Below are positions 1-8,224 of a stretch of 64,000 nt of DNA, in pieces. The stretch is from Bradyrhizobium mercantei. Its GTDB lineage: Bacteria; Pseudomonadota; Alphaproteobacteria; Rhizobiales; Xanthobacteraceae. A program made the position numbers and the translations under genes. The DNA lies in the NCBI RefSeq assembly GCF_001982635.1, contig NZ_MKFI01000003.1, positions 248,001 to 312,000 of the forward strand, in the 5' to 3' direction. The notes under the pieces are model-generated. The model was not told the DNA's origin. It made no database searches and saw nothing but the letters and a program-made list of their open reading frames with translations. The number at the start of each line of letters is the position of its first letter. The stretch's first letter is position 1.

Positions 1-1276
1 CACGGCCGGTCGTGAAGCACAGGATGTTGGCTCCTCCGGCAACTTGTCCCGTTGCCGCAACCGGGTCGAAGCCAGGCGTATCCATGAAAACAAAACCCTT
101 CCTGTCAATTCGCTCCGCGTAGCGATAGACTCCTCTCAGCGTGGAAGTGCCTCCTTTGGCGACTGACCCGAGGGATTTCTCAAGGATGGTTGTCAGTCCA
201 CCCGCCTTGTTACCGGGAGAGGGATTGTTATTGAGTTCGCCGCCGGAACGAGCCGCATAGACCTTCCACCATTCGATGAGATCGACGATACGACGGCCGA
301 TCGTCTCGTTTTCGGCCCTACGGGTGAGGAGATGCTCCGCACCAAAGATTTCCGGCGTTTCAGAAAGCACTGCCGTACCACCCTGACGGACCAGCATGTC
401 CGCGGCCGCACCTAGCGCTGGATTCGCCGTTAGCGCCGAATAGCCGTCCGAGCCGCCACACTGAAGCGCCAGCGTCAACTCCGAGGCCGGAACGGTCTCG
501 CGTCGCGCGCTATTGGCCAACGGCAACATCTCCTTCACCCGTTCGACGCCCGCCTCGATTGACCTGCGCGTTCCACCTTTCTCTTGAATTGTCATGCTTC
601 GGAAGTGCTCGCCCTCTTCGACACCGAATTGAGCCTTGAGGCGAGGGATCTGGAAAACTTCGCAACCCAGGCCGACGAGCAGAATGCCGGCGAGATTGGC
701 GTGAGTCGCATAGCCCCACTGCGTCCGTGAGAGCAGATCGAATCCTTCACCGCTTGCTGCCATGCCGCAGCCCGTCCCATGAGTAAAAGCGATGACGCCG
801 TCGACGTTGGGATAGTCGGCGAGGATACCGGACCGCTCCACCGCCGTCGCTATGAAACCGGCTACCGTTGCCGAACAGTTCACCGAGGTGAGGATACCGA
901 GATAGTTGCGAGTTCCAATGCGGTCTCCGGGCCGACGGAAACCTTCGAAAGTTGCGGCAGTCTCACCAGGGAGCAGTGCCTCTCGAGGTGTAGCGTCAGT
1001 GGCGAACGCGTAGTCGCGATCGAAGTCCTGCATGACGATGTTGTGCTCATGCACCCACTCACCGGGCGAAATGGTGACCCCAGCAAAGCCGATCGTTTGA
1101 CCGAGTTTCCGGATCGGCTCCCCTTCGCTGATGGTGCAGCTGGCGATCTTGTGGCCTCTCGGTATTGCGCGCGCTGCGCGCAAGCCTTGGTCCAGTTCGG
1201 CACCTTGCCGGACCGGATCGAGAGCAACAACAACGTTGTCTGTTTCCGTGAGACGCAGGATGCGCGGAGAAGACAT
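1..1276 (-). CDS. UxaA-family altronate/galactarate dehydratase, 3' end cut by window edge
   Basis: The frame is open from an ATG at 1276 to the left edge, giving about 425 residues of a family that usually has 490-525. An N-terminal SAF-type domain (about residues 10-90) is followed by the UxaA catalytic domain with HGTGCGM at 166-172. Family members remove water from altronate, galactarate or related sugar acids in the cytoplasm, using Fe2+. GAGG lies about 7 nt before the start. It is co-directional with the ABC transporter genes upstream of it, so they probably share an operon. Which sugar acid is used cannot be told from sequence. The translation was done by hand; the family assignment is firm. 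Confidence 0.85.
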   Translation of the reverse strand, partial: MSSPRILRLTETDNVVVALDPVRQGAELDQGLRAARAIPRGHKIASCTISEGEPIRKLGQTIGFAGVTISPGEWVHEHNIVMQDFDRDYAFATDATPREALLPGETAATFEGFRRPGDRIGTRNYLGILTSVNCSATVAGFIATAVERSGILADYPNVDGVIAFTHGTGCGMAASGEGFDLLSRTQWGYATHANLAGILLVGLGCEVFQIPRLKAQFGVEEGEHFRSMTIQEKGGTRRSIEAGVERVKEMLPLANSARRETVPASELTLALQCGGSDGYSALTANPALGAAADMLVRQGGTAVLSETPEIFGAEHLLTRRAENETIGRRIVDLIEWWKVYAARSGGELNNNPSPGNKAGGLTTILEKSLGSVAKGGTSTLRGVYRYAERIDRKGFVFMDTPGFDPVAATGQVAGGANILCFTTGR

Positions 1277-1465
1277 TTCGAACCTCTATGGTGGCGCTTG
1301 ATGGCGCGGGCCTGAATGGCGCGGGCCTGAATTGCGCTCGTCGCCGTAACGTATCCGTCTGTCCCGACGTCTGACGAAACGCCACGTCAGCAACTCTCGA
1401 GACGAGAAGGGTTGGAAATACGCCTGCTTCGCTACGGCTCTAAATCCCTGCGAAGCCGGAAGCGC

Positions 1466-2260
1466 TTAAGTCTTGGGCATCGTCTTGGGTAGCGATACCC
1501 CGTTGTAACGGGTGTAGATCTCGTCGAGCTTTCCATTTGCGAGGTTTTCGGCGATGATTTCGTTCAAGCGATTCCGGAAGGCGTTGTCACCTTTGCGGAT
1601 TCCAATAGCGTATGGATTGGTCTTCAGGATGATCTTTACCTGGAGTGGATCGTCCGTGCGGCGTTTGTTGACCGCCGCCACGATTTGCGGCGAAGAGACC
1701 ATGACGTTGAGTTGCTTTGAAACCAGACCCGTTACGAGTGTTGCGTCGTCGTCATATCGTGTCAGCGGGACAGTCGGGAATTGGGCGGCCGCTTCCAGAT
1801 CGCCGGTCGTGCCACGCGTTGTACCGATCTGGAGGCTGGCTAAATCGTTCAGCGTTTTAATTGGTGTACTCGCCGGAGCGGCGATGACGACTTGAATGAC
1901 CCCGTAGGCGTCGGAAAAATCGATCACCTGCTTACGTTCGGGAGTCACGCTGAAAGAGGCCATAACAATGTCCGCTTGCCCTGTAAGCAGGGTTGGTACA
2001 CGGTTAGGTCCTGTCACCTGAATGAGTTCGTAGGAGACGCCGAGCCCCTCGGCGATCAGGCGTGCGCTCTCCACGTCAGAGCCGGTCGGCTTCATCTGTG
2101 CATCGGTCATGCCAAACGGCGGGGAACCCAAGTCAACACCAATTCGGATCTTACCGCGCTTCTTGATTTCATCGAGCGAATCGGCGGCGGCGCCAGATGC
2201 GCCAAGAGCTAGGGCGAAAACGGCCGCCGAAGTGGTCGTGAGGAATGTACGTCGGTTCAT
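1466..2260 (-). CDS. ABC transporter substrate-binding protein, polar amino acid type (SBP family 3)
   Basis: This 264-residue exported protein begins NRRTFL, a possible twin-arginine signal, followed by a hydrophobic stretch ending GAAADS. The body is a typical family-3 binding fold: KIRIGVDLGSPPFG near the N-terminus, ADIVMASFSVTPER in the middle and RKGDNAFRNRLNEII near the C-terminus. It should capture a solute in the periplasm for the permeases encoded upstream. The ATG at 2260 is preferred over an upstream in-frame start because GGAGA lies 7-8 nt before it and it places the signal peptide at the N-terminus. The substrate could be an amino acid or, given the adjacent UxaA gene, another small acid. 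Confidence 0.88.
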   Translation of the reverse strand: MNRRTFLTTTSAAVFALALGASGAAADSLDEIKKRGKIRIGVDLGSPPFGMTDAQMKPTGSDVESARLIAEGLGVSYELIQVTGPNRVPTLLTGQADIVMASFSVTPERKQVIDFSDAYGVIQVVIAAPASTPIKTLNDLASLQIGTTRGTTGDLEAAAQFPTVPLTRYDDDATLVTGLVSKQLNVMVSSPQIVAAVNKRRTDDPLQVKIILKTNPYAIGIRKGDNAFRNRLNEIIAENLANGKLDEIYTRYNGVSLPKTMPKT

Positions 2261-2298
2261 GTTGAAGTCTCCATGTAGAGCCAAGCTTTCTGTAACGA

Positions 2299-3027
2299 TC
2301 AAAGGCCGTTGTTGACAAAGCTGCGAAGCTCCGCCGTTCTGGGTGAATCGAGCATCGTCCCCGAGCCGGTTTCCCAGACCGTACCCTTGTGCATGTAGAT
2401 GACTTGGCTCGCGACTTTGCGCGCGAATGCCATTTCGTGGGTGACCAGGATCATGGTCATTCCTCCACGAGCGAGCTCTTCCATGACTTTCAGCACCTCA
2501 CCGGTGAGCTGCGGGTCGAGCGCCGAAGTCACCTCATCAAACAGCATCAACTTCGGTTTCATCGCAAGCGAGCGGGCAATGGCCACCCGCTGTTGCTGAC
2601 CGCCCGAGAGTTGTTCCGGATAGTGCTCGGCTTTCTCGGCAAGTCCCACTTGAGCGAGCACTTGATGAGCAAGATCTCGCGCCTGAGGTTTCCTCATTAG
2701 CTTTACGCACGTCGGCGCAAGCATGATGTTCTGCTCGACAGTCAGGTGAGGGAACAGGTTGTAGCTCTGGAAGACCATGCCGACGTCGCATCGCAGAGCA
2801 CGCCGGTTCAATTCGGGATCTTGTATGGCATGGCCACATACATCGATGGTGCCGCCTTGAATTGCCTCAAGCGCATTGATGCAGCGTAGAGCTGTGGACT
2901 TGCCGGACCCGGATTGTCCAATAATGGCAGCAACGCCTCCACGTGGGACCTCAAACGTTACCCCTTCGAGCACCTTGTAGGTGCCGAAATATTTGTGCAC
3001 GTCGGTCAGCTTAACGATCGGCGACAT
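2299..3027 (-). CDS. ABC transporter ATP-binding protein, polar amino acid type
   Basis: This 242-residue cytoplasmic ATPase has every expected motif: Walker A GQSGSGKST, signature LSGGQQQR, Walker B LMLFDEVTSALD and a switch histidine in ILVTHEM. It resembles the GlnQ/HisP class. The start at 3027 has AGGAC upstream and opens MSPIVKLTDV, the usual N-terminus. The longer frame to 3105 lies inside the permease gene. The gene overlaps the end of the permease gene by 17 bp, which indicates one operon and likely translational coupling. Confidence 0.92.
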   Translation of the reverse strand: MSPIVKLTDVHKYFGTYKVLEGVTFEVPRGGVAAIIGQSGSGKSTALRCINALEAIQGGTIDVCGHAIQDPELNRRALRCDVGMVFQSYNLFPHLTVEQNIMLAPTCVKLMRKPQARDLAHQVLAQVGLAEKAEHYPEQLSGGQQQRVAIARSLAMKPKLMLFDEVTSALDPQLTGEVLKVMEELARGGMTMILVTHEMAFARKVASQVIYMHKGTVWETGSGTMLDSPRTAELRSFVNNGL

Positions 3028-3670
3028 TGAGTGTCCTTTCGAGCGTTCGGCTCCAGGCCGATAGTGGAAAGCAGATCCCGAAGTAGATGGCGGCCACGAC
3101 GACAAAAACGGTAAACGGTTCGAAGATTGAGTTGTTGATGAGCTTGCCGGCTTGAGCGAGTTCGATGAAGCCGATCACAGAGGCGAGTGAGGTGTTCTTT
3201 ACGACCTGGACCACGAAGCCGACCGTGGGAGGCGTTGCGATGCGCAGTGCCTGAGGCAGGATGACGTGGACCATTCGTTGCGATCGCCTCAGCGCCAAGC
3301 ACTCAGCGGCTTCCCATTGACTCTTGGGGACGGCCTCAATGCAGCCTCGCCATATCTCAGCCAGAAAGCCCGAGGCATAGATTGTAAGCCCAGCGCCAGC
3401 TGCGACAATTGAAGGGATGGTCGGGCCGACGAAGACGGCGATGCCGTAATAAAGCAGGAACAAGAGAACCAGTAGCGGGGTGCCTTGAACGAGCTGGATG
3501 TAGAGCGAGGACGCCCATCGCAACGACTTATTCGAACTAATGCGAGCAAGCGCGATAACGAAGCCCAGCAAACTTCCGCCAACAAGGGCGATCGCGGACA
3601 AGCCGATCGTCCACAGCGCTGCCCAGCAGAGGAATTCGAAATGGACAATACTGAAGGCTGACGTTGTCAT
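3011..3670 (-). CDS. ABC transporter permease, polar amino acid type (HisM/GlnP-like)
   Basis: About 219 residues with several membrane segments. It carries the permease contact loop that binds the ATPase, seen as ECLALRRSQRMVHVILPQAL. Two in-frame ATGs are possible (3679 and 3670); the second lies 9 nt after AGGAG and is preferred. It is the partner of the permease at 3683-4366, and together they should form the transmembrane heterodimer. The gap between the two genes is only about a dozen bases. Confidence 0.88.
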   Translation of the reverse strand: MTTSAFSIVHFEFLCWAALWTIGLSAIALVGGSLLGFVIALARISSNKSLRWASSLYIQLVQGTPLLVLLFLLYYGIAVFVGPTIPSIVAAGAGLTIYASGFLAEIWRGCIEAVPKSQWEAAECLALRRSQRMVHVILPQALRIATPPTVGFVVQVVKNTSLASVIGFIELAQAGKLINNSIFEPFTVFVVVAAIYFGICFPLSAWSRTLERTLNVADR

Positions 3671-3682
3671 AGCTATCATCTC

Positions 3683-4366
3683 CTACAGAGCAGTGCCGAG
3701 CTTGCGGCGACGAGTAAAAACCGTCTGCCCGAATAGCGCGAACGCGGCGCGTACGACGAAGGAGAGGACGAGATAGATGAAGCCGACGGCGATGTAGGTC
3801 TCAAAGGAGCGGAATGTCACGGATTGAATCCGGTTGGCTGCCGCCGTGAGCTCCGCCGCCGAAATCTGCGATGTGATTGAGGAGGCCAGCATCAAGAGGA
3901 CATACTGGCTTGTCAGCGAGGGATAGACACGCTCGATCGCCGGACGTATCACCACATGCCAATAGATCTGTGTGCGGGACAGGGCGAGACATTCGGCGGC
4001 TTCCATCTGAGAGCGGTGAATGGATTGAAGGCCGGCGCGCACAATTTCACATGTATAAGCACCGACATTGACAGTCAGAGCTATCGAAGCCGCCACGTTG
4101 GCCGAGACGTGGACCCCGAGCGTTGCGATGCCGAAGTAGGCGATGAATACCTGCACGAGCAGCGGCGTATTACGGATCACTTCGACGTACGTCGCTACCA
4201 ATCGTTTGATAAAGGGCGATCCGTCCGCGCGAGCTATGGCACAGATCGTCCCTATGATGAATCCCGACACGGTCGCGGTCGCTGAGATCTGCAGCGTCAG
4301 AAGAACGCCCCAGAGGAATTCGCGCCAGTAGGGAAGGAGCGCAAGAAAATCAAATCGATAGCTCAC
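3683..4366 (-). CDS. ABC transporter permease, polar amino acid type
   Basis: A 227-residue integral membrane permease, about five predicted hydrophobic segments, with the ECLALSRTQIYWHVVIRPAI coupling loop typical of HisM/HisQ-type subunits. The start codon is GTG, with GAGAGG about 8 nt upstream. The GTG overlaps the stop of a 69-codon upstream frame as GTGA. It heads the ABC operon, which is transcribed away from the regulator gene at 4693. Confidence 0.87.
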   Translation of the reverse strand: MSYRFDFLALLPYWREFLWGVLLTLQISATATVSGFIIGTICAIARADGSPFIKRLVATYVEVIRNTPLLVQVFIAYFGIATLGVHVSANVAASIALTVNVGAYTCEIVRAGLQSIHRSQMEAAECLALSRTQIYWHVVIRPAIERVYPSLTSQYVLLMLASSITSQISAAELTAAANRIQSVTFRSFETYIAVGFIYLVLSFVVRAAFALFGQTVFTRRRKLGTAL

Positions 4367-4572
4367 GCGATGGCCCTCTCGATCCCGTGAGCTTCAATGA
4401 TCTGGCGACGACGCAGGATGGCTCCTTTGTCGAGCGTGCGTGCGATCCGACCGGAAAGACGAGAGGCTCCCCCGCGCGCCGTGTTCCAAAAGATGCGGGT
4501 GCCCGCTTCGTTGCAGCCTGTCATGAGTGATGAAGCGGACGGGCAAGCCCGTTGTTCGCGCGCGTGCGACAT
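4363..4572 (-). CDS. possible 69-codon leader or small protein ahead of the ABC operon
   Basis: This short frame begins MSHAREQRACPS and resembles nothing I know. Two features keep it from being dismissed. A good Shine-Dalgarno sequence (AGGGAGGA) lies about 10 nt before its ATG, and its TGA overlaps the GTG start of the first permease gene by four bases, a standard coupling arrangement. It is arginine- and alanine-rich without a membrane segment. It may be a leader peptide, the remnant of a longer gene, or chance. Confidence 0.3.
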   Translation of the reverse strand: MSHAREQRACPSASSLMTGCNEAGTRIFWNTARGGASRLSGRIARTLDKGAILRRRQIIEAHGIERAIA

Positions 4573-4692
4573 GCGTCCCAGTCCTCCCTAACCTTCTTGT
4601 CGGGCTTTTATATGCAAAAAACAGAATGGGGTGCAACCAGAATTTGTTTATTATATAAAAAAGTCGCGATGCTTCGGCGCAGGGGGGCTTCT
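4573..4692. promoter_or_regulatory. AT-rich divergent promoter region between ABC operon and FCD regulator
   Basis: This intergenic stretch is far more AT-rich than its surroundings. It contains TTATTATATAA around 4648-4658, which supplies -10-like elements (TATAAT on the minus strand). It separates the leftward transporter operon from the rightward regulator gene and is the obvious place for the regulator to bind. I see no clean palindromic operator. Confidence 0.45.
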
Positions 4693-5598
4693 ATGAAGAG
4701 TAAGGCGGTTTACTATCGGGGCTACAACGCGTTCCTGAACCTGTGCTCAAAGTGCGATCTTGCGCACGAACTGCCAACGATGAGCGGCCTTTCCCAAACG
4801 TTGGCCATCAGCAGAACAACCGTTCGATCTATTTTGGCCGGTGTGGCTAAGGTGGGCATTATCAAAAAGTCGGGCAGTGCGTATCGGCTAACGAGGCGTC
4901 CACGCGACGACGACTTCTTCCCCGACGTGCAGACGCTTTCGACAAGCGCAACGGTCGAGCGGCAGTTCCTGGAATGGATACTTGAAGGAAACGTTCAAGC
5001 CGGCGAACTTCTAACTACCACGGAGCTCGCCCGTCGCTTCGATACCTCGACGACGACGATCCGCGAGCATCTTCCGCATCTCCAGCATCTCGGTTTGCTG
5101 GAGCGTCGACCAAATAGCGCTTGGCTGTTCAAGGGAGTGACGTCAGCTTTTGCGAACGAGATTTACGAGGTTCGCGAAATGTTCGAATTGCGGGCAATGC
5201 AGAGTCTTCTTGTCCTAGACGAGTCATCGCCGCCCTGGAAACGGATTTATGATCTCAGAAAGGAGCACATGAAGGTGCTCCGGAATGCCGACAAGTTGTA
5301 CCATCACTTTGCGGAGCTGGATGAGCGATTGCACCGGACCATCCACGAAACGTCGCAGAACCGATTCATCGTGGACTTTTATGATGTCATCTCAATGCTG
5401 TTCCACTACAACTATAGATGGGATCCTATAGTTGAGAAGCATCGCGCCAACGTCGCGCTGAAAGAGCACATCCTGTATATTGATGCCATCATTTCCAGAG
5501 ATATGGCGAAAATCGAAAGTGCACTGCGATCCCATCTCAACACTTCAAGGGAAAACCTGGTTCGGACAATCGAGAGGCGGGAGCAAGCGATCTTATAG
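4693..5598 (+). CDS. GntR/FCD-like transcriptional regulator with two N-terminal winged helices
   Basis: About 301 residues. Two helix-turn-helix segments are visible: one near residues 30-70 (LSQTLAISRTTVRSILAGVA) and a second near 115-160 (TTELARRFDTSTTTIREHL), the latter like a GntR wing. The C-terminal half (EIYEVREMFELRAMQ onward) is a helical FCD ligand-binding domain with the usual Asp/His pattern (HHFAELDERLHRTI). The ATG at 4693 is preferred because AGGGGGG lies just upstream. Divergent orientation suggests it controls the transporter and dehydratase operon in response to a carboxylate. Confidence 0.8.
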   Translation: MKSKAVYYRGYNAFLNLCSKCDLAHELPTMSGLSQTLAISRTTVRSILAGVAKVGIIKKSGSAYRLTRRPRDDDFFPDVQTLSTSATVERQFLEWILEGNVQAGELLTTTELARRFDTSTTTIREHLPHLQHLGLLERRPNSAWLFKGVTSAFANEIYEVREMFELRAMQSLLVLDESSPPWKRIYDLRKEHMKVLRNADKLYHHFAELDERLHRTIHETSQNRFIVDFYDVISMLFHYNYRWDPIVEKHRANVALKEHILYIDAIISRDMAKIESALRSHLNTSRENLVRTIERREQAIL

Positions 5599-5807
5599 GC
5601 GCTTATGCATTGTGCTTGATTGGCGAGGCGATTAGATGGGATGCAAGACTCTGTATTGATCTCAGGCCGCCAGCTGGAATGTTCTGGACGTGTACCTTGC
5701 GCGGTCTATCCTCCATCGTCGGGAAATGTCCGCGGCTTTCCGTGCGATCGGGTTGCTGGGAGGCGGCCAAGCCGCTACCACAGCTGAGCAGCGCAACGGA
5801 CAAAGCA

Positions 5808-6386
5808 ATGACCAGTCCCCAAAAACGTGGCCTCGCCGTTCGAGACAAGATCCTGAACACGGCCGACGAGTTGTTCTATCGTGAGGGCATTCGAGCCGTC
5901 GGCGTCGATACGATTGTGGAGAAGTCCGGGGTTGCGAAGACGAGCCTGTACCGCTGGTTTCCAGCGAAGGACGATCTAATCGCGGCGTTCCTGGAAAACA
6001 GAAACGCGCGCTATTGGGCTCGGTGGGATCAGATCGTTCATATGCATGAGGATAATCCTAAAGAGCAGCTGCTGGCGTTGCTACGTTGGATCAGCCAGTA
6101 CGTTGCGGGTTCTGACTATCGCGGTTGTCCCTTCCAGATTGCCGCGACGGAATTTCCGGATCTCGGTCATGCAAGCCGGGAGATCTGCATCCGCAACAAG
6201 CAGGAATTGCGAGGCCGGCTCCTCGACCTCGTTCGTAGGATCGGGGTTGAAGAACCGGGGCTTATCGCCGATCAACTCCTGCTGATGCTAGAGGGTGCAT
6301 ACGTTAACACTCTGCTGCTGGCGAAGTCTGGTGCAGCGAAACAGCTGGTAAAAGCCGGTGCTCGACTGGTCGGCATAGCAGCTTAG
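5808..6386 (+). CDS. TetR/AcrR-family transcriptional regulator
   Basis: A 192-residue regulator with a classic TetR N-terminus: ILNTADELFYREGIRAVGVD, then IVEKSGVAKTSLYRWFPAKD, which is the recognition helix. The C-terminal ligand domain is less conserved. The start at 5808 is chosen because it gives the normal short N-terminus (MTSPQKRG); the ribosome site (ACGGA) is weak. The next genes are a divergent SnoaL-like gene and an oxidoreductase with a strong palindrome between them, its probable operator. Confidence 0.9.
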   Translation: MTSPQKRGLAVRDKILNTADELFYREGIRAVGVDTIVEKSGVAKTSLYRWFPAKDDLIAAFLENRNARYWARWDQIVHMHEDNPKEQLLALLRWISQYVAGSDYRGCPFQIAATEFPDLGHASREICIRNKQELRGRLLDLVRRIGVEEPGLIADQLLLMLEGAYVNTLLLAKSGAAKQLVKAGARLVGIAA

Positions 6387-6411
6387 GCCTCTTCGCTGCG
6401 ACGAGGCAGCG

Positions 6412-6888
6412 TTAGGAGCGACGGTAAGCGCTTGCCGAAACGCCGGTCTGACGAGCTGCATCGGCGATGTCGAAGTGAAACGACTCCCAGACGATCCGGT
6501 TGTCCGAAAAGCGAAACAGGATGAACACGGTCGTCGTCACGCGCTCACCGTTAGGCGTCTCCGTTCCAAAGCTGTGCTGAGGCGTAAAACTGATCTTTCC
6601 CCAACTGCAGAGCGTGTCACCATCAACCGCTTGTCCTTCGAGGACTACCGAATAGTCAGGGGCGAACTTGAAGAAATTCTCCATCGCTCGGCGGAGGCTG
6701 TCTGCGCCGCAATAGCGAGAACCCATCGGAGGGGCCTCGAGAACACCGTCCGGATGATAGATACCGAGTATGGCGCCAACATCTTGTCGGCTTTTGGCGC
6801 GCGCAAGTTCGCTTACGAGCTCCTTCATTTCTGCAATTGAAAGAAGTGACTTCGGATTCGTATGTGTCGTCGAAGAGGCTGTGGCCAT
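6412..6888 (-). CDS. SnoaL-like / NTF2-fold protein
   Basis: A 158-residue protein with the cystatin-like alpha+beta fold of the SnoaL/NTF2 superfamily. It shows an early helix (MKELVSELARAKSRQDVGAI), then YHPDGVLEAPPMGSRYCG, and a terminal beta sheet around VFILFRFSDNRIVWESFHFD. Members are small cyclases, isomerases, hydrolases or ligand carriers, so the reaction cannot be named. AGGAG precedes the ATG at 6888. It is transcribed toward the TetR gene and divergently from the oxidoreductase. Confidence 0.75.
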   Translation of the reverse strand: MATASSTTHTNPKSLLSIAEMKELVSELARAKSRQDVGAILGIYHPDGVLEAPPMGSRYCGADSLRRAMENFFKFAPDYSVVLEGQAVDGDTLCSWGKISFTPQHSFGTETPNGERVTTTVFILFRFSDNRIVWESFHFDIADAARQTGVSASAYRRS

Positions 6889-6920
6889 GCGGACTCCTGC
6901 ATCTAGGTGCACTTGACAAC

Positions 6921-6940
6921 GATACGGACAGGTCTGTATC
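6921..6940. promoter_or_regulatory. 20-bp palindromic operator, probably for the TetR regulator
   Basis: GATACGGACAGGTCTGTATC is an inverted repeat with arms GATAC(A/G)GAC and GTC(C/T)GTATC; the only mismatch is one purine/pyrimidine exchange. It lies between the divergent SnoaL and oxidoreductase genes. TTGACA at 6913-6918 and TATCGA about 18 bp later could form a rightward promoter overlapping it, so bound repressor would block it. AGAC/GTCT arms are common in TetR operators. Confidence 0.7.
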
Positions 6941-6989
6941 GATGTCAATGGCTGGACCGCTACTGGAGGACCGCTTGAGCAAAGAGACG

Positions 6990-7928
6990 ATGCGTGCCGT
7001 ACAGCAGACGGAGTGGGGCGGACTGGACAAACTGAGACTCGTCGATGTGCCGCGACCGAGGCCGCTGCCCACCGAGGTCCTGGTCCGGGTAAAGTCTATC
7101 GGGATCAATCCGATCGATCTTTTTACCGTGTTCGGCAGAGCCTACATGAATGCCGTAACGTTGCCCCATATTCCCGGATGGGACATCGCCGGCGTCGTCG
7201 AGCAAGTCGGTTATGGAACGACCCGTTTCAAGGTCGGCGACGAGGTCTACGGGATGCCGTGGTTTCCTCGGCCTGCGAGTGCATATGCCGAATACGCCGT
7301 TGCGCCCGCGCGCCAACTTGCCTTGAAGCCGAAAGGTGTGAGCTTCGATGAAGCTGCTGCGGTTCCTTTGGCGGGTTTAACCGCCTGGCAAATGCTTGTC
7401 GACGTAGCAAAGGTAGGACCGGGGGCCAATGTCGTGATCAACGGCGCTGCCGGCGGCGTCGGACATTTCGCCGTTCAGATCGCGAAATCGCTTGGAGCCC
7501 AGGTGACGGCCGTCGCCAGCGCAGGCAAGCATCAATTCGTCCGTAAGCTCGGTGCGGACCGGGTGATCGATTATACCGTATCAAATCTCGTCGACGAGAT
7601 TAAAGATGCCGATGTCGTAATCGAACTGGTCGGCGGCGATACCTGTATTCAAATGCTCAGCACGCTTCGCAAGGGAGGCCTTCTCGTGAGCGCCCAAGCG
7701 GGGTGGGTGCCGCAGCTCAGGGATGAGGCAATGAAGCTTGGCGTTCGTAGCTCCTGGTATCTCGTCGAACCCGATCACGCTGGCCTGGAAAAACTGACAG
7801 AATTGATCGAGCGAGGCTCGTTGAAGATCGAGGTTTCGTCCAGTAACCCGCTAGAGGGGGCAGTTGGTGCCCTGGAGCAAGTTGCCCAAAAGCGAACGCT
7901 CGGAAAAGCTGTCCTCAGAGTCAGCTAA
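6990..7928 (+). CDS. NADP-dependent zinc-independent alcohol dehydrogenase / quinone oxidoreductase (MDR family)
   Basis: About 312 residues. The N-terminal GroES-like domain begins MRAVQQTEWGGLDKLRLVD. The nucleotide-binding domain carries INGAAGGVGHFAVQIAK, the AxxGxxG motif of quinone oxidoreductases, and no structural zinc cysteines are seen. The ATG at 6990 gives the family's usual N-terminus. A TTG at 6975 has a better Shine-Dalgarno (GGAGGA) and would add five residues. The ATG at 6942 would lie ahead of the predicted transcription start. Likely induced when the TetR protein releases the palindrome at 6921. Confidence 0.85.
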   Translation: MRAVQQTEWGGLDKLRLVDVPRPRPLPTEVLVRVKSIGINPIDLFTVFGRAYMNAVTLPHIPGWDIAGVVEQVGYGTTRFKVGDEVYGMPWFPRPASAYAEYAVAPARQLALKPKGVSFDEAAAVPLAGLTAWQMLVDVAKVGPGANVVINGAAGGVGHFAVQIAKSLGAQVTAVASAGKHQFVRKLGADRVIDYTVSNLVDEIKDADVVIELVGGDTCIQMLSTLRKGGLLVSAQAGWVPQLRDEAMKLGVRSSWYLVEPDHAGLEKLTELIERGSLKIEVSSSNPLEGAVGALEQVAQKRTLGKAVLRVS

Positions 7929-8224
7929 GCCGCCGCGCCGCGGTCCCTCTCTTGAGGGGGCGGCCCGACATCTGGGGCTACTCGTAAATCTGTCTCTGAC
8001 CTCTATGGTTATCCGCTCGACAACCTCGCCAGTGATCGGATGAGCTTTATCGATGATGCGCTACCCAGAAGGGCAGAACTGGATAGGGGCGGCGGCGTTG
8101 TAGAAATGGCTCGCAGGTTGCAATGCTTGCCAATAGCACCACGGTCGTGCCGCAATATTCGTCAGATCGTGCTAACCAGCTGCCGCGGGAGCGTCGGCCT
8201 CATGGGAGCTGCCTCCGACTGATT
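7929..8224. other. intergenic stretch without a supported gene
   Basis: No frame here has a family signature or a convincing start. A short CCCTC/GAGGG hairpin follows the oxidoreductase gene at about 7945 but has no T-run. The right side grades into the integrase remnant. Confidence 0.4.

Noticed and set aside
779..1315. 178-codon rightward frame at the left end
   Set aside because: It is the complement of the UxaA-type gene, whose translation shows clear family motifs on the other strand.
5603..5860. 85-codon leftward frame with a lipoprotein-like N-terminus (LVIALSVALLSCGSG)
   Set aside because: The start is GTG without a clear ribosome site, the frame overlaps the TetR start antisense, and the rest matches nothing. 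The signal-like stretch is probably chance.
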